From Pectinophora gossypiella (lineage: Eukaryota > Arthropoda > Insecta > Lepidoptera > Gelechiidae): a stretch of DNA of 64,000 nt. Position numbers and translations under genes: made by a program. Where the stretch lies: the NCBI RefSeq assembly GCF_024362695.1, contig NC_065404.1, forward strand, positions 5,868,604-5,932,603, given 5' to 3'. The notes under the pieces were generated by a model. The model was not told the origin of the DNA. It saw only the letters and a list, made by a program, of their open reading frames with translations, and searched no databases. Positions 32,101-42,837 of the stretch are shown here, piece by piece; position 1 is the stretch's first letter, and every line of letters begins with the position of its first letter.

Positions 32101-34991
32101 GTAATTGATGGTCAGAATTTGCGATAAACAATGGGTACATATTCAAACCTGGTCCACATAAATCGCACGAATTCATATTCTAGGAATAAGAATTAAAAGA
32201 ACGCCACATACGGTCACGAGCATTAATATATATACACTTTGGTACCATGTCACATTAACTTAGACCCTTTGGTTGAATGTAGTAGTCGTCTGAGCCCGCG
32301 GGTTGAGTCAAGTCCACTCACCCACGCAAAAAATCGAAAGGGGTCATTCAGCCCGCGGGACGATTTTTATGTGGGATCAGATGACCATGAAGCCAAATAT
32401 GTTAGTGCGACAGAGTTTTAAAGTGGGTACCTTATATTGCTCATGACTGTACATAGCACATACAATGACATGGAAATAATAAAAAGAAAATAACAAAATC
32501 TCAAACCACGCAAACTTCTCTAGTTCATATCACAAAGCTACAGAGCTGACATCTATGCAACTAAGGCAGAAAGGACTTCTGAATTCTGGAATCGCCAACC
32601 TCCCGAAAGCATACGAGCAAACGAGCTGTGAGGGTTTGCTTAGGAGATGCTAATAATATCAGTGAACTGGGATAGATGGCGTTAAACACAGTAGAGAATA
32701 TGACACTAAAGCACTTAACTAGATGGCGGAACGTGTTTCAATAGTAACATTTATTATACATCAATGGTTTCAAGGCTGTAAAATAAAATAAATCTGCTTT
32801 GTGGTTGTGGTTTTTCGTAATAAGTAGGCGCTAAAGGGTCCCGGCTCTTTTCAACATCGGTGTGATATGTTTAGGATCACCTACAACGTTGGTGTAACAA
32901 AAAACTCGGTGAGGCGTGGGTATTGAGTTCATCATGCGATGGATGTACCTCTAACTTCCCCTGTTGGGAATTTAGTTGTGAGCCTATCTTCTTCTACTAT
33001 CGTGTGGGTTGTGAGATTGTTTACGAACCTCATAAACCCTGGTGTCACGGTTACTATTACCAGAGGCCCCTGACATGACTCATGTAACGACTACGTACTT
33101 ACATCAGTAAGTAGTAACCGGGACCAACGGCTTAACGTGCCTTCCGAAGCACGAGCGCGAGTACTTTATAAGTACTTTTGGCGGTGGTCTTGCTAGTGCA
33201 TTGTCTGTGTGTGCACTAAATTAATGGTCCGGCCAAGTAGTTAATGCCATCGGCGGCAAATCTACAATAAGTCACGTAAAAGAAAATAATGTGACGATTT
33301 CCCTCATTTGGCGTTTACCGCTACCGACCCAAACTGCTACCGATCAAATCTAGTGGATTTGATTAATTATTTCAATATGATCCCCTCAGACGACGCCCTG
33401 AGCCGAGGGCGCGAACCAACTGGGCACTCTTAGACCTGTTGTATTAAATTTTGTACCGGGAGAGATACGGCTCAAATCTACAATAAGTCACGTCAAAAAG
33501 AAAAGGACTAAATTAATGCATGACTAATCACGTGGTGGGTATGCTTTGATTTTTGATTTTTGACGTGACTTATTGTAGATTTGCCGCAGATGCCATTAAC
33601 TACTTGGCCGGACAAATGGGGAGCGCTGAAGGCTCTCACCCGGTACAACGTTTAAGACAACAGGCCTGAGGGTGCCCAGTTGGGCGCGGACCTCGGCTCA
33701 GGGCGTCGTCTGAGGGTGGGGTATGCTCCATCCTCCTCTAACTTATGTTTTGAATACAATACTACAATCTTCAATCTAATCATGAATACAATACTTTATT
33801 ATATTGTTGAATAAAAGGATAATATAGACACTATTCTTACAGATCATAGGCTTTTTATGGCTGATTCCGGGTAGCGGTTGCCTGGAAGAAATTGCTTCTG
33901 AGCAATAAGGCCGCCCATTTGTACTGTTGCTAAATGTTTTATAAATGATTGCATGTTTTGTTTCAATAAAGTATATATTTTGACTTGTAACTTACAGAAC
34001 GTATCCCCGAAACTGGACAAGAAATTGATCGTATCTTCGTTCACGACAATATCCCGGCAAGAGTGCATAGATATTTATGGAAAAATGGTCACTAAATCCA
34101 GCTACTGCGCAAGATATGTGCCGGTAAAGAAATCTTCCTCTCTCGTGTGGGTTGTGGGATCAATGACCGAGCTCATCAACCTTGGTGATAGGGTTACTAT
34201 AGAGCCACCAAAGGCTGCTATCATGGCTCATGTAACTACCACATACTTAAGTAATTAATAGCCGGAACCGACAGCTTAACGTGCCCTCCGAAGCACGGAT
34301 CATCTTTCAGACAATCAGATAATCAGTAACATCAGCCTGCAATGTCCTAACCAAACTAGGAATCACAAAGTGCTTGTTTGTGATATGTTCCTACCGGGAT
34401 TTGAACCGGAGACCTTCGGATCGTACGCAAAGTGCTCAACCAGTAGACCACTGGTGGAACCGATAAAGCAATTATATTATTATTTTCATTAAAAAGGGAT
34501 ATCTTATACATTTTGTCCAAGTAAAGACTCTTGAAGCCTACTTTTTTAAAATATCATTATTGTAATTTGACAACGCATATAAAAGTAAGTGCGCAATGTA
34601 TACAAACGTCAAATAGCAATATTGCTTTCTTTGATACATTGCTTTGAAGTGATCTTTTTAAACCCTCTGCGGAGATAAAACTCCACATCACACAACGTTC
34701 ACAAATGTCCAATAGCAATATTGCTTTTTAGGTGAATTTCTTCAATATGGCTTTTTGGACCCCCTTGTCTGTACACTCTTAAAATATTTACTTACTTCGT
34801 GCAACTTTGCTTATCAGGATCGAAGGTTAAGCGACAACGGAGGCGGCGCTATATACCGGGACCTTCTGGTGGGCATTCTGGTTGCAGGAGGCATAAGCCA
34901 CGACCCGCCTTACATAGCCATCTTTACCAACGTGTCTTACTTCAACAGGTTAAATATTATTCAATTCCTACACTTAGACACAGAAGATTGA
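29148..34991 (+). CDS. Catalytically dead serine protease homologue (S1A), 5' exon missing
   Basis: Five exons join in frame: 29148-29432, 31069-31159, 31707-31811, 33998-34123 and 34818-34991 (stop TGA). All have GT-AG borders. Exon 1 opens within a signal peptide (LLLLIVPASP), so the ATG lies in an upstream exon not found. The S1A fold is clear: FYCSGSLIGS, DNDISMI, TKVTGF, the C168/C182 pair and FTNVSYF. Catalytic His57 is Thr (TCATC, codon 29359-29361). Asp102 is kept (31136-31138). Ser195 is Asn (SDNGGG, codon 34836-34838). Cys191 and Cys220 are both gone. It cannot be an active protease and is best called a serine protease homologue. Only one intron position (after the GWG-like GFA) is shared with the minus-strand paralogues. 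A final exon beyond a possible donor at 34949 cannot be excluded. Confidence 0.85.
29433..31068. other. Intron 1 of the protease homologue: repeat scraps
   Basis: Contains LINE-tail-like AT repeats (29465-29800, 30250-30420), Repeat-D scraps (29905-29985, 30150-30230, 30455-30500) and a copy of the CTTAGGCCTATTTTGATCGT repeat (30510-30620, again at 56365-56470). A hairpin at about 30655-30712 has arms built from ATATCGTCGGT and AAGTCGTAC. Confidence 0.55.
31291..31640 (+). mobile_element. SINE-C, full length
   Basis: The tRNA-like head GTGGTAGCCCAGTTGG has a B-box-like GGTCGCAAGTTCGAATCC. The body has CACGTGCTCAGCGGTGAAGG and the 3' end is GCTAGGGAGATGATGA. 5'-truncated relatives are near 25020-25115, 40805-40890, 48930-49050 and 51065-51340. 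It lies in an intron of the protease homologue. The 127-codon minus frame across it is spurious. Confidence 0.8.
32208..32452 (-). mobile_element. MITE-2 copy 4 with a replaced interior
   Basis: Both ends match MITE-2 (TACGGTCACGAGCATTAATA and TTGCTCATGACTGTAC). The normal middle of about 35 bp is missing; an unrelated segment of about 125 bp (roughly 32266-32395) takes its place. That segment itself contains GCCCGCGGG twice, near 32296 and 32351. The element is 245 bp rather than 148. Confidence 0.75.
32990..33165 (-). mobile_element. SINE-B 3' fragment
   Basis: From TCTTCTACTATCGTGTGGGT to CGTGCCTTCCGAAGCACG, minus orientation. The tRNA-like head is absent. Confidence 0.7.
33200..33720. 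repeat. Two Repeat-C copies in opposite orientation
   Basis: A minus-oriented copy (33200-33500) contains AATGGTCCGGCCAAGTAGTT and CAGACGACGCCCTGAGCCG. It is followed by a plus copy (33535-33720) with ACTTATTGTAGATTTGCCGC and GACAACAGGCCTGAGGGTGC. Confidence 0.7.
34135..34466 (-). mobile_element. SINE-B, full length, 11 bp from an exon
   Basis: Minus copy from CTCTCTCGTGTGGGTTGTGG to the tRNA-like head ending near 34460 (complement of GGTCTACTGGTTGAGC). It starts about 11 bases after the donor of the 33998-34123 exon. Confidence 0.8.
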
Positions 34992-35062
34992 AACATATAA
35001 CACGTTCAGCTACTTGTCTTCCTGAGCTGAGAACCCGACAGAGGGATTTAGTGATAGTAAGT

Positions 35063-35286
35063 GGTGTTAGTGACACTGTAACGAATACTGAAGGGGATGA
35101 TTCAGACCACAATTCTGAGTTGATATCAAGTGGAATTTTCTCTCGGAAAATTAATTATTTTTACGTGTATTTTTTAATTATTTTCAGTTCCATATTTTTG
35201 CGGCGGAAAATTCACTTGATATCAACTCAGAAACATGGGCTCAATCATACCTTAAAGTTTTCGTTACGATGTCACTAACACCCTGT
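35063..35286. mobile_element. MITE-1 copy 7
   Basis: Ends GGTGTTAGTGACACTGTAAC and TTACGATGTCACTAACACCC, then TGTA. The arms with TTGATATCAAGTGGAATTTT are well kept. It lies about 70 bp after the stop of the protease homologue, next to a Repeat-D scrap at 34998-35050. Confidence 0.85.
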
Positions 35287-35717
35287 ATAATCTAGTTGTT
35301 GCTTTGAAGTTTATTTCAACGCCTACAAAACACATGCATATCTAATGATCGTAACCTTTCCGACCGCGTCCGACTTTCCGGAGTGTATCCGTGCAGCCCA
35401 CCTACAGCTCTGCCTTTGGATGTAACTTCAAACATAACCTTCGCAGTTCATAATACAACTAACTCTCTTTTATAATATATGTTCTTATAATTATGTTATT
35501 GGGTTCATATGAATTCACAGATGGATTTACGTAAACATGCGAAAATTCATGTCTAACGACTGCGAAATATCTGAACAAATAGAGATCATGAATAACGGGA
35601 TGGAGTGGAGTAACTAGGAAAATAATACTTATTAAATAATAAAAATATGTTTACGAGTACAGTGGAAATATTTATTTTTTAATATCATTTACAGCCACTG
35701 CGTAACAATAGGGTAAT

Positions 35718-36088
35718 TTCCAACTAGTCAAATCAATTACTTTTTACTAAACGTCAAACACGAAATTACGTCATAGATAAGCGTGAAATAATAACGCATT
35801 AATTATTACAGTTTTCTTTATTAAAATTCATAAATTAGTTAAAAAGAAAAAAAGGAAACGTTTTTTGTCATCTTTAGATCTGTCTTTATTTAGCAATAAG
35901 AATTTCATAATTTATGGTTGACCTAGGAAACTACCTATTTATTAATTTTGATAAAGAAAAATATAATAATAAGTGCGAGGTTTTATCACGTTTTTCTATG
36001 GCGTCACAGGTTGCTTTTTTATACAAATTCCATAGTAATTTTGTGTTTTGGCGTTTAGTAAAAAGTAACTGATTTGACTAGTTGGAAA
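35718..36088. mobile_element. MITE-3 with about 50-bp inverted ends
   Basis: TTTCCAACTAGTCAAATCA, then TTACTTTTTACTAAACG on the left, matches the complement of CGTTTAGTAAAAAGTAACTG, then GATTTGACTAGTTGGAAA on the right. The AT-rich middle has no coding capacity. Only one copy is in this window. Confidence 0.85.
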
Positions 36089-36362
36089 CTAGCTTATTGA
36101 AATAGTTTTTTTTTTTTACTAATGTTTGACGCACACACAGCGGGAAAGCCGCTTATTCCGGTTTGTCACGGATCTCGCAAAACCTCGAAAACAGCCAGAC
36201 TGATTTTGACGCAACGTTTTGTGTGTAATGTGAGTCCGTAAATGGTTTAGACCTACGACTGGGTCAGGTAGATGGTGCTGGGATTAGGCAGGGCAACGTC
36301 TTCCGGGTCCACTAGTCTGAGGTAAATAATGAGTTAATTCATAAAAAAAAAAAACTATCAAA

Positions 36363-38813
36363 TCAAATGTTTTTATTGTTCTGCGGTGTTACGTTACTCT
36401 TTATCTTATTTCTGCAGTGCTGATCGAAGTATTTTTGCATAGTGTTTTTGATCCAACTCCGGAAATAAAATACGTTGCTGTAGACGCTTGGTTTATTCTT
36501 TAATGCACAGCCGTCTCCATGAGACACAATCCCAACTAAAAGTCTGGAAAAAGATGAAAAAATATGTGTTGTGGTTTGAAACTTGAACAGCTTCTCGGAA
36601 CACCATCGGTAATATACTTAATTACTGAAATGTAGGAGATACGTCACACTGCGGGCACTTGCCGTCGCACAGGATCACCTACATTTCAGTACATTGCAAC
36701 TCCTAGTGCCATGTTGGCGCCGCGCTAACGCAGCGCTGCGTCATGCTGGCCGTATGCCGAGAGTTCAATACAAATCATGTACTCACTACAACAGGGAGAG
36801 ATTCCGAATAGTTGTGTGTAACTTATGAATGACATCGTCCGACTTGCCATCTAACAAACACTTAGTTTTCTCAATCGGGATAGTCAAGAGGTACATCTAT
36901 CGCAAGATATGCCATGCTTCACCGAGCTTACACCGCTTATTTCCATCCTCCACACTACTGCCGTGTGTTTTAATAACAAAATTTACTTCGAAAATATGAT
37001 TTGGTGAATCTCCAACAAATGATAGCGATGATAAGCAGCTGAACATATTGTTTCTGTACCCCCAATCCAATACAAAAATGCTAATTAGGTACTCGAAACT
37101 TCTATAAACTTATTACTTATAGCTGAAGTGGGGTTTTGCAGAAAAGTAAGAGCAATGAGCGACAGTCGCGCGCGCGGATTCCGTGTTGCAGCAACGCGAC
37201 TAATCTATCCTTAAATTGAGCTGTGTTTATTATACTTATTCCACAAGACGCCTCCACCGGAGTCTCCTTTGCAGGTGTCCCGTTTTCCGTCTCCGTACAG
37301 ACAAAACATGTCAGGTGTGAGCGTTAGGTTATGCAATTCGCCACATTTATCTCGTGGTATGAAATGCATTGTGGTCATCAACAGTCCCACTTCTGACGGC
37401 TTACCAGCGTACTAGAAAAATATGGCAAAGAGTCATGAGAACAATTACAGGGACACTAACCATGGATTATTGATATTTCGTCCATAATAATAGTAGATAT
37501 GACACTTGGAATTGGATTGGAACAACGCTTGTAGACATTGTGTTGCTGAAAGTGTATCTACAATGCTAAACAAATACCGTGAGGGATCTTCCATATCTAA
37601 AATGTATGTAGGTATAATCATGGACCTAGCTTTTTTTGTCTCGATCACATCAACATCTATCGGGCATGCGCGACTCTAGACGTTTTTAGGTAAATAAATA
37701 AACACGTTATGCGAGCGCCAAGTTTTTGTGACAGTTACAACGATTACAAATGGACAACAGAAGTATATACAACATACATTCGGTGGCCTTATTATTGAAC
37801 AGAAACCCCGCACCTTACCCCGGCACTTTAATCCGTAACATTATTATAGTATTCATAAGAGATTCAGAATTTATGTTCACTATTAATATAACACTAGTCT
37901 ACTAGGCTTAAATAACTCTCAGTTAACAAAAACGATGCACCGTCGCGCACCTAATGTATCTGCAATATTCTGACGATTAATCGTTTTTTGCGTTATATGC
38001 AATAACAAGAATTTATATAGGAAAATTACTTACAGTCACCATCCCCCATCCATATACGAAGAATTTTGTCTCCCGTTCATGCATCCATGAGTCGTCCCCT
38101 GCTATAATGTCTTTTTTTACAATATTGCGGAACAGAAATTGTTGCTCGACGAATATTAACGCTATGTCACATGCGAAGGGCATGGCTTTATTGTAGTCTT
38201 CATGTCTTACTAAATAAGCTACGTCATGCACTTGTGCAGTGCTGTCTATTCTATGTCTTGCACCTGTAACATAGATTAGGTAATACTTATCACATCCTGG
38301 GGGCTGGCCTTAGCCAAGTTGCAATCCATTATGGCGATCCCTTACAGTTTTATCACTGTCCAACTATACCAACATAATAAACTCTCCAATCAGTGATAGT
38401 GGTCTATGTTCCTCACAGCTCGTACCAACTAGGAAAGACGCTATGGAATCCATGGATATCACAATAAAAATCATGAGAGTGAGGGCCTCCGTTTGAGGAT
38501 GACTTTCCGCCGAATCGATAGAAGAAAAAGATAACTTACCAACATGAACACTAATATATTCAACATCATTGTTATGGTCAAAACAGTGGGAGGCGGTCAA
38601 TACAACCCAACTGTGCACCACAGTTCCGGAACACATCGCCCCTATATTGAATATTAACGCTGCTGATGGAAATTTCTTAATATCGACAGGGTGCCCCCCT
38701 ACAACTCTACCCTGCATCTTTTCTGGACGCGCGATTTTAACTCTAAGCATCGTTTTACCTTTCAGAGGTACTATAAAGACTAAAATACAAAAATATATGA
38801 AGCGTAGTTTCAT
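36363..38813 (-). CDS. SP-A: secreted trypsin-like serine protease
   Basis: Four exons (38540-38813, 38034-38263, 37236-37411, 36363-36543) join with phases 1, 0, 2 to give 286 aa. The start is the ATG at 38811-38813; the longer frame begins at a TTG, and CTCAATAACTATG also precedes the SP-C start. Features in order: signal peptide (FIYFCILVFIVPL), pro-segment, activation site R|VVGG, LTASHC (His57), CDIALIF (Asp102), GWG, the Cys168/182 pair, DTCKGDSGGG (Asp189, Ser195), SHGDGC (Gly216) and KPSVY, followed by a basic tail of about 28 residues. The triad and Asp189 predict an active secreted protease cutting after Lys or Arg. Position 226 is Ser instead of Gly, which may narrow the pocket. 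The donor of exon 3 (GTATAA) is weaker than the others. Its biological substrate is unknown. Confidence 0.9.
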
Positions 38814-39922
38814 AGTTATTGAGACAAATAGGCGGTCCAATAAGCGATTTTACAATAAGGTTTTCTTTACGCATGGCGTCACATGTCGGTTTATTACCTT
38901 TCTAAGCGTTGTTCGATTGCAATTAAAAAATTATAATCAAGACACTCGTGATGACTGTCGTTAAACTACTTCTAAACACGCATTCATAGATCGCTACGTA
39001 TACTGCACTGAAACTTGTTACCGATATATTATATCTGACAAATAAATTCCAAAATGCATCATTGACTTTGTGTTAATTTATCCGTTGCGCTCCAAAACTC
39101 TAAGGACTGTTTTGCAATGTGAACATTGAGCGATATCGCTGAGATCTTCTGGCGTTTCTGCTATTAGAACAGTATAGTCCGCGATTGGATGTAAGTAATT
39201 TTTGTATATACCTACATAGACCATTTCAAGGCCTCCAGCGCCTTCAAATTAATCGCTCTGCGCTATCGCGCGACAGCGGTCGTATTGTTTGATAAATACA
39301 TACAGAGTATGTCGCACGGCTATAGCGCGACTCAAGAAAAGGCGTTCAAAGGTGTTTTCGAATCCTGGGGAAAACGACTTCGAATATAAGCCTACAGTTC
39401 GAAAGTTTCATTCATAATGATCATTGTAGAGTCCTCAACTTGTTATCATTGTATACGTTTCCTATGCGAAGTCACTTATAAGTCACCTACAAGTGTAAGT
39501 ATTTTACTTTTATGAAATTAAAAATAAATTTTAGAACGCATGATAGCCCTGTCTTGTTATAAAATCCACCTCTCCAATCTTAGAAAAGTACTTAGAAAGC
39601 CAACATTTCAACGTACATAACTCATCCGTGCAATCAATTTTTCGTAGACTTTTTTAAAGGTTATTTCGTAGATGATCCATTTCATCATTTGTTTAAAGCA
39701 GTAATAATTGAAAGTAACAAACGGCGTTTATTCCAGAGGTTTAATCTATGATTAGTGATTTCAACATCAGGACCCAAACGGCAAGAAGACGAATGAGTTG
39801 TTTTGCCTACTGGACATATGGAATAATTTACCTTTATTTATAAATCACACAAAAAATAACAAATTAATTACAATTTCACAAATACAAAACGATCAGCAAG
39901 CATTTACGAAATATCGTCTGTA
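38814..39922. other. SP-A upstream / SP-B downstream interval
   Basis: Contains the conserved promoter block at 38920-38969. No exon is seen elsewhere. Confidence 0.5.
38920..38969 (-). promoter_or_regulatory. Conserved upstream block of SP-A
   Basis: About 50 bp (plus-strand CAATTAAAAA, then TAATCAAGA, then GTCGTTAAACTAC) align with 46808-46858 upstream of SP-C. The two blocks lie 107 and 111 bp upstream of their start codons. Conservation of sequence and spacing suggests a core promoter. SP-A lacks the clear TATAAAAG seen at SP-C. Confidence 0.5.
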
Positions 39923-41770
39923 CTATTCTTCGATCTTCGAAATTTGCCTTTTCTGCCTATTCTTGCAGTGTTTATCAAAGTATTTTTGTATAGTGTTTTT
40001 GATCCAGCTCCGAAAATAAAACACGTTGCTGTACACCCTTGGTTTATTCTTCGATACACATCCATTATGATATGAAACGACACCAACAATTACTCTGAAA
40101 AAAAAAATAAGATCTTTAAAACGGAGGATTCAGTGGCGTTTCCGCTCCTTTCTGTCGTCGACATGGACCGTCATACAGAATGAGAGTAAAATTTGTCCGG
40201 AACAACAATGTCAACATCAGCAATGTGTATGTTGTCAGCAATGCGCAAGAAGAAGCATGTGGAAGAAGAAGAATGCGCGGCACATTCACCATCGTTTAAT
40301 TCATTTATTTTCAAAAGTGTATAATAATCGTAAAATAAATATAAATCACTAACTTCTTCCACAGGATATTTCCACCAGAGTTTTCTACGCAGGAATTATT
40401 TATGTCCCCGGACAGGCAAAACTTGTCGGAAGTGACCGTCATGTCGTCCAATTTGCCGCATTTAGTTCGTGATCTAGTGGTCATCAATAGTGCTACATTT
40501 GGTGCCGAACCAGTTGACTAGAAACAGATACCAAAGTTATTAAGATACTTGCCAATTCATACTCCGTAATGTCAAACGAGCAGCGTCTTAAGATTACGAA
40601 CACTGTTACCATAATGGTGGAACTTGTTAAATTCAAAATAAGTAGTCGTTCGGAATTCGGTTCAGCAGATTTTGTCAGATGTTATTGAGGTCGTGGAACA
40701 AGAGGATCGTATCAATTGAAGAACTGCAAAAGCCAGGCACTGCTTGTGCAATACCGATCGGAGCGCGGTCCAATGCAAGATCACCAATTTGACCGACAAA
40801 TATTCTTAATGTGGTAATAGGTAAGTCCGGACCTGTCAAATCTAGGTTTAATAAGCGGACATGTGAAAAACGTCATAACGAAGATGAAGATGAAAGCTTG
40901 CTTGCTCAATCTGCAGATTTTGGTGTAAATTAGTACATAAATATAGATCGAAACCCAGGGATGGATCCTATAACTTAAGGCTTATAATTACAATAAAATA
41001 ATGTATTAAAACCATACATTTAACAATGTCCATCCAGTCTCGATGAAATCAAAGTTATTCCGCAGTTCCGTATTCATGAATGAGTTGTCGTTTGCTAGAA
41101 TGGCCTTTCGTACAGCGCCGCCAAAATCAAATTCTTCTTTGACGAATGCCAGAGCCATATCATATGTGAAGGCAGTGATTTTTTTATAGTCTTCATGTAT
41201 TCTCACTGAAGCTACATTATGCAGTTCTGCTTTGTAATCTTTTTTATGCATCACTCCTGTAGATATAATGATGAAAATATAGACATACGTTATACGATGA
41301 AATATCCGTTACCAAGATTTCATCATTAGTGTAAGTCGGTGGTTCTATCTCCAAGCAATCAATAGGATTAAAACATATATCTCATATACGTATTTATACA
41401 TATACAATAGATAAAGCACTTATTACTATGCACCTATTTTGTATTTTTTGGTACACTATCTGAAAAATTGGTACATACCAACATGAATGGAAATATGTTT
41501 AGTTTCATTGCTGTGGTCAAAGCAGTGAGCGGCAGTCAGTACTGTCCAACTGTTCAGCACGGTCCCGGAACACAGCGCCCCCTTGTTCAACACTATCACC
41601 GACCATGGAAACCCATTAAATTGCACAGGGATCTCCTGAAAAATCTTGCCCTTGCGATTACCCATGCCTACAGCTTTAAATGGAGGCATGATGTTAATTC
41701 TAACCGTCTTTTTACCGTTTGAAGATAATATAAAAATCAAAACTAAAACACAAATATATAGGACTCTCAT
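39923..41770 (-). CDS. SP-B: trypsin-like homologue with intact triad but lost activation and pocket residues
   Basis: Exons 41479-41770, 41018-41256, 40354-40517 and 39923-40094 join with phases 1, 0, 2 to 288 aa. The Met at 41770 aligns with the SP-A and SP-C starts; an in-frame ATG at 41797 is possible. There is a signal peptide (YICVLVLIFILSS). His57 (LTAAHC), Asp102 (TYDMAL) and Ser195 (ENSGGN) are present. However, the activation motif IVGG is IFQE after the Lys, Asp194 is Asn (codon 40380-40382), Gly193 is Glu and Asp189 is Asn. Gly216 is His, Gly226 is Arg, and GWG is GWT. These remove the Ile16-Asp194 salt bridge, the oxyanion hole and the trypsin pocket, so little or no proteolysis is expected. 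The frame and splice sites are intact, which suggests it is still selected as a protein. Confidence 0.88.
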
Positions 41771-41830
41771 GCTTATTGAGCCATGTACATGGTCCATCGA
41801 GTAATTCGATAATTAGAAGTTCAACATAAT

Positions 41831-41890
41831 GCAGTTATAAATGAAATTATTCATTAAGAAAGTCTATGTTTCTTCTTAATGATGGTCGTA
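41831..41890 (-). promoter_or_regulatory. Probable SP-B promoter
   Basis: On the minus strand the block TTTTACGACCATCATT, then TAGACTTTCTTAATG, ends in TTTATAACTG. It aligns loosely with the SP-C block, including the TTATAA at its downstream end. The TATA-like site lies about 66 bp before the chosen ATG. Confidence 0.4.
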
Positions 41891-42243
41891 AAATAGCATT
41901 ATGGATGGGAACGCAACCATGCCGATGACTGGAGGTACTGCGACCGGCGGCGGGTCCGCACCTCTCCGCACCTATACCAATTCTGTGCAACACGGCAGAT
42001 GGTAATAAATATGAAAAAGACACCTCAAAAAGAAAACAAAATCGAAATAGGAGGTGTCCCTGAGGGCCAAGAATTAAAACGCTTCATTGATTTTAACTGT
42101 CTTCATTTAAATGGAAGCAATCATAATGAAAGAGACAAAGATGGTGTAAAGGGGAGCGCGGAAGTGCGGAATCGAATAATCACAGCGTGCGAGAGAAATG
42201 ACGCTCTATCGATTTCTCCCTAGCGATGATTGGTCAATCCTTT

Positions 42244-42500
42244 TACATCTCCGATCCGCTTCTACTGCATCGGAATTGGAGTGGGCATCTTACTTAGTGT
42301 TAATTCCTATTACAATTCACAGAAATTAGATAATACCGACGCTCCGTACGCTGCGCACGCTCCGATTCTAACTTCTAAAGTACGATCATTTTACATTTCC
42401 GCTTCTACTACATGGGTATCGGAGTGGACATCTTGCTTAGTCTTAATTCCTATGACAATTCACAGAAATTAGAAAATATCGACGCTCCGTACACTACGAT
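42244..42500 (+). repeat. Local tandem duplication, about 150-bp spacing
   Basis: GTGGGCATCTTACTTAGTGT ... CAATTCACAGAAATTAGATA ... CGACGCTCCGTAC (42280-42350) recurs diverged at 42430-42490. The first copies open with CCGCTTCTACTGCATCGG and CCGCTTCTACTACATGGG. It lies between SP-B's promoter and SP-C's 3' end. No gene is seen in 41891-42837. Confidence 0.7.
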
Positions 42501-42837
42501 TAAAATGTATTAATTAGCTTTATTATCATATTACGGAGATTTTTACATTGCTACAGGATAGATAAATAATTTCCTTTTGAATTTTTTTCAATTTACATAA
42601 ATTGATTAAAAAATATATTTTTAGTTCTAAAATAGTAAAGTTTTGAAGCAGTTTTCATAAATAGTTACAAGTTTTTAGTTATAGTTTATATTACACAACG
42701 GCATTTACATGGGTATTTAGGCGAAGTGACCATTGTGCCTGTAGTGGGCGCAGTCTGAAATTTTTACTCGATTTATACCGTAATTTTTAATTATATTTTT
42801 AGTAACAAAAACTCAAATCAAATACAAAATTATGTGT

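Noticed and set aside
37445..37648. 67-codon minus frame between SP-A exons 2 and 3
   Set aside because: Exons 2 and 3 already join in phase 0 and match the paralogues without it. It lies in the intron and has no S1A motif.
38814..38840. Upstream in-frame extensions of SP-A, SP-C and SP-E
   Set aside because: They begin with TTG or GTG, not ATG. The internal ATG with a conserved preceding sequence fits better.
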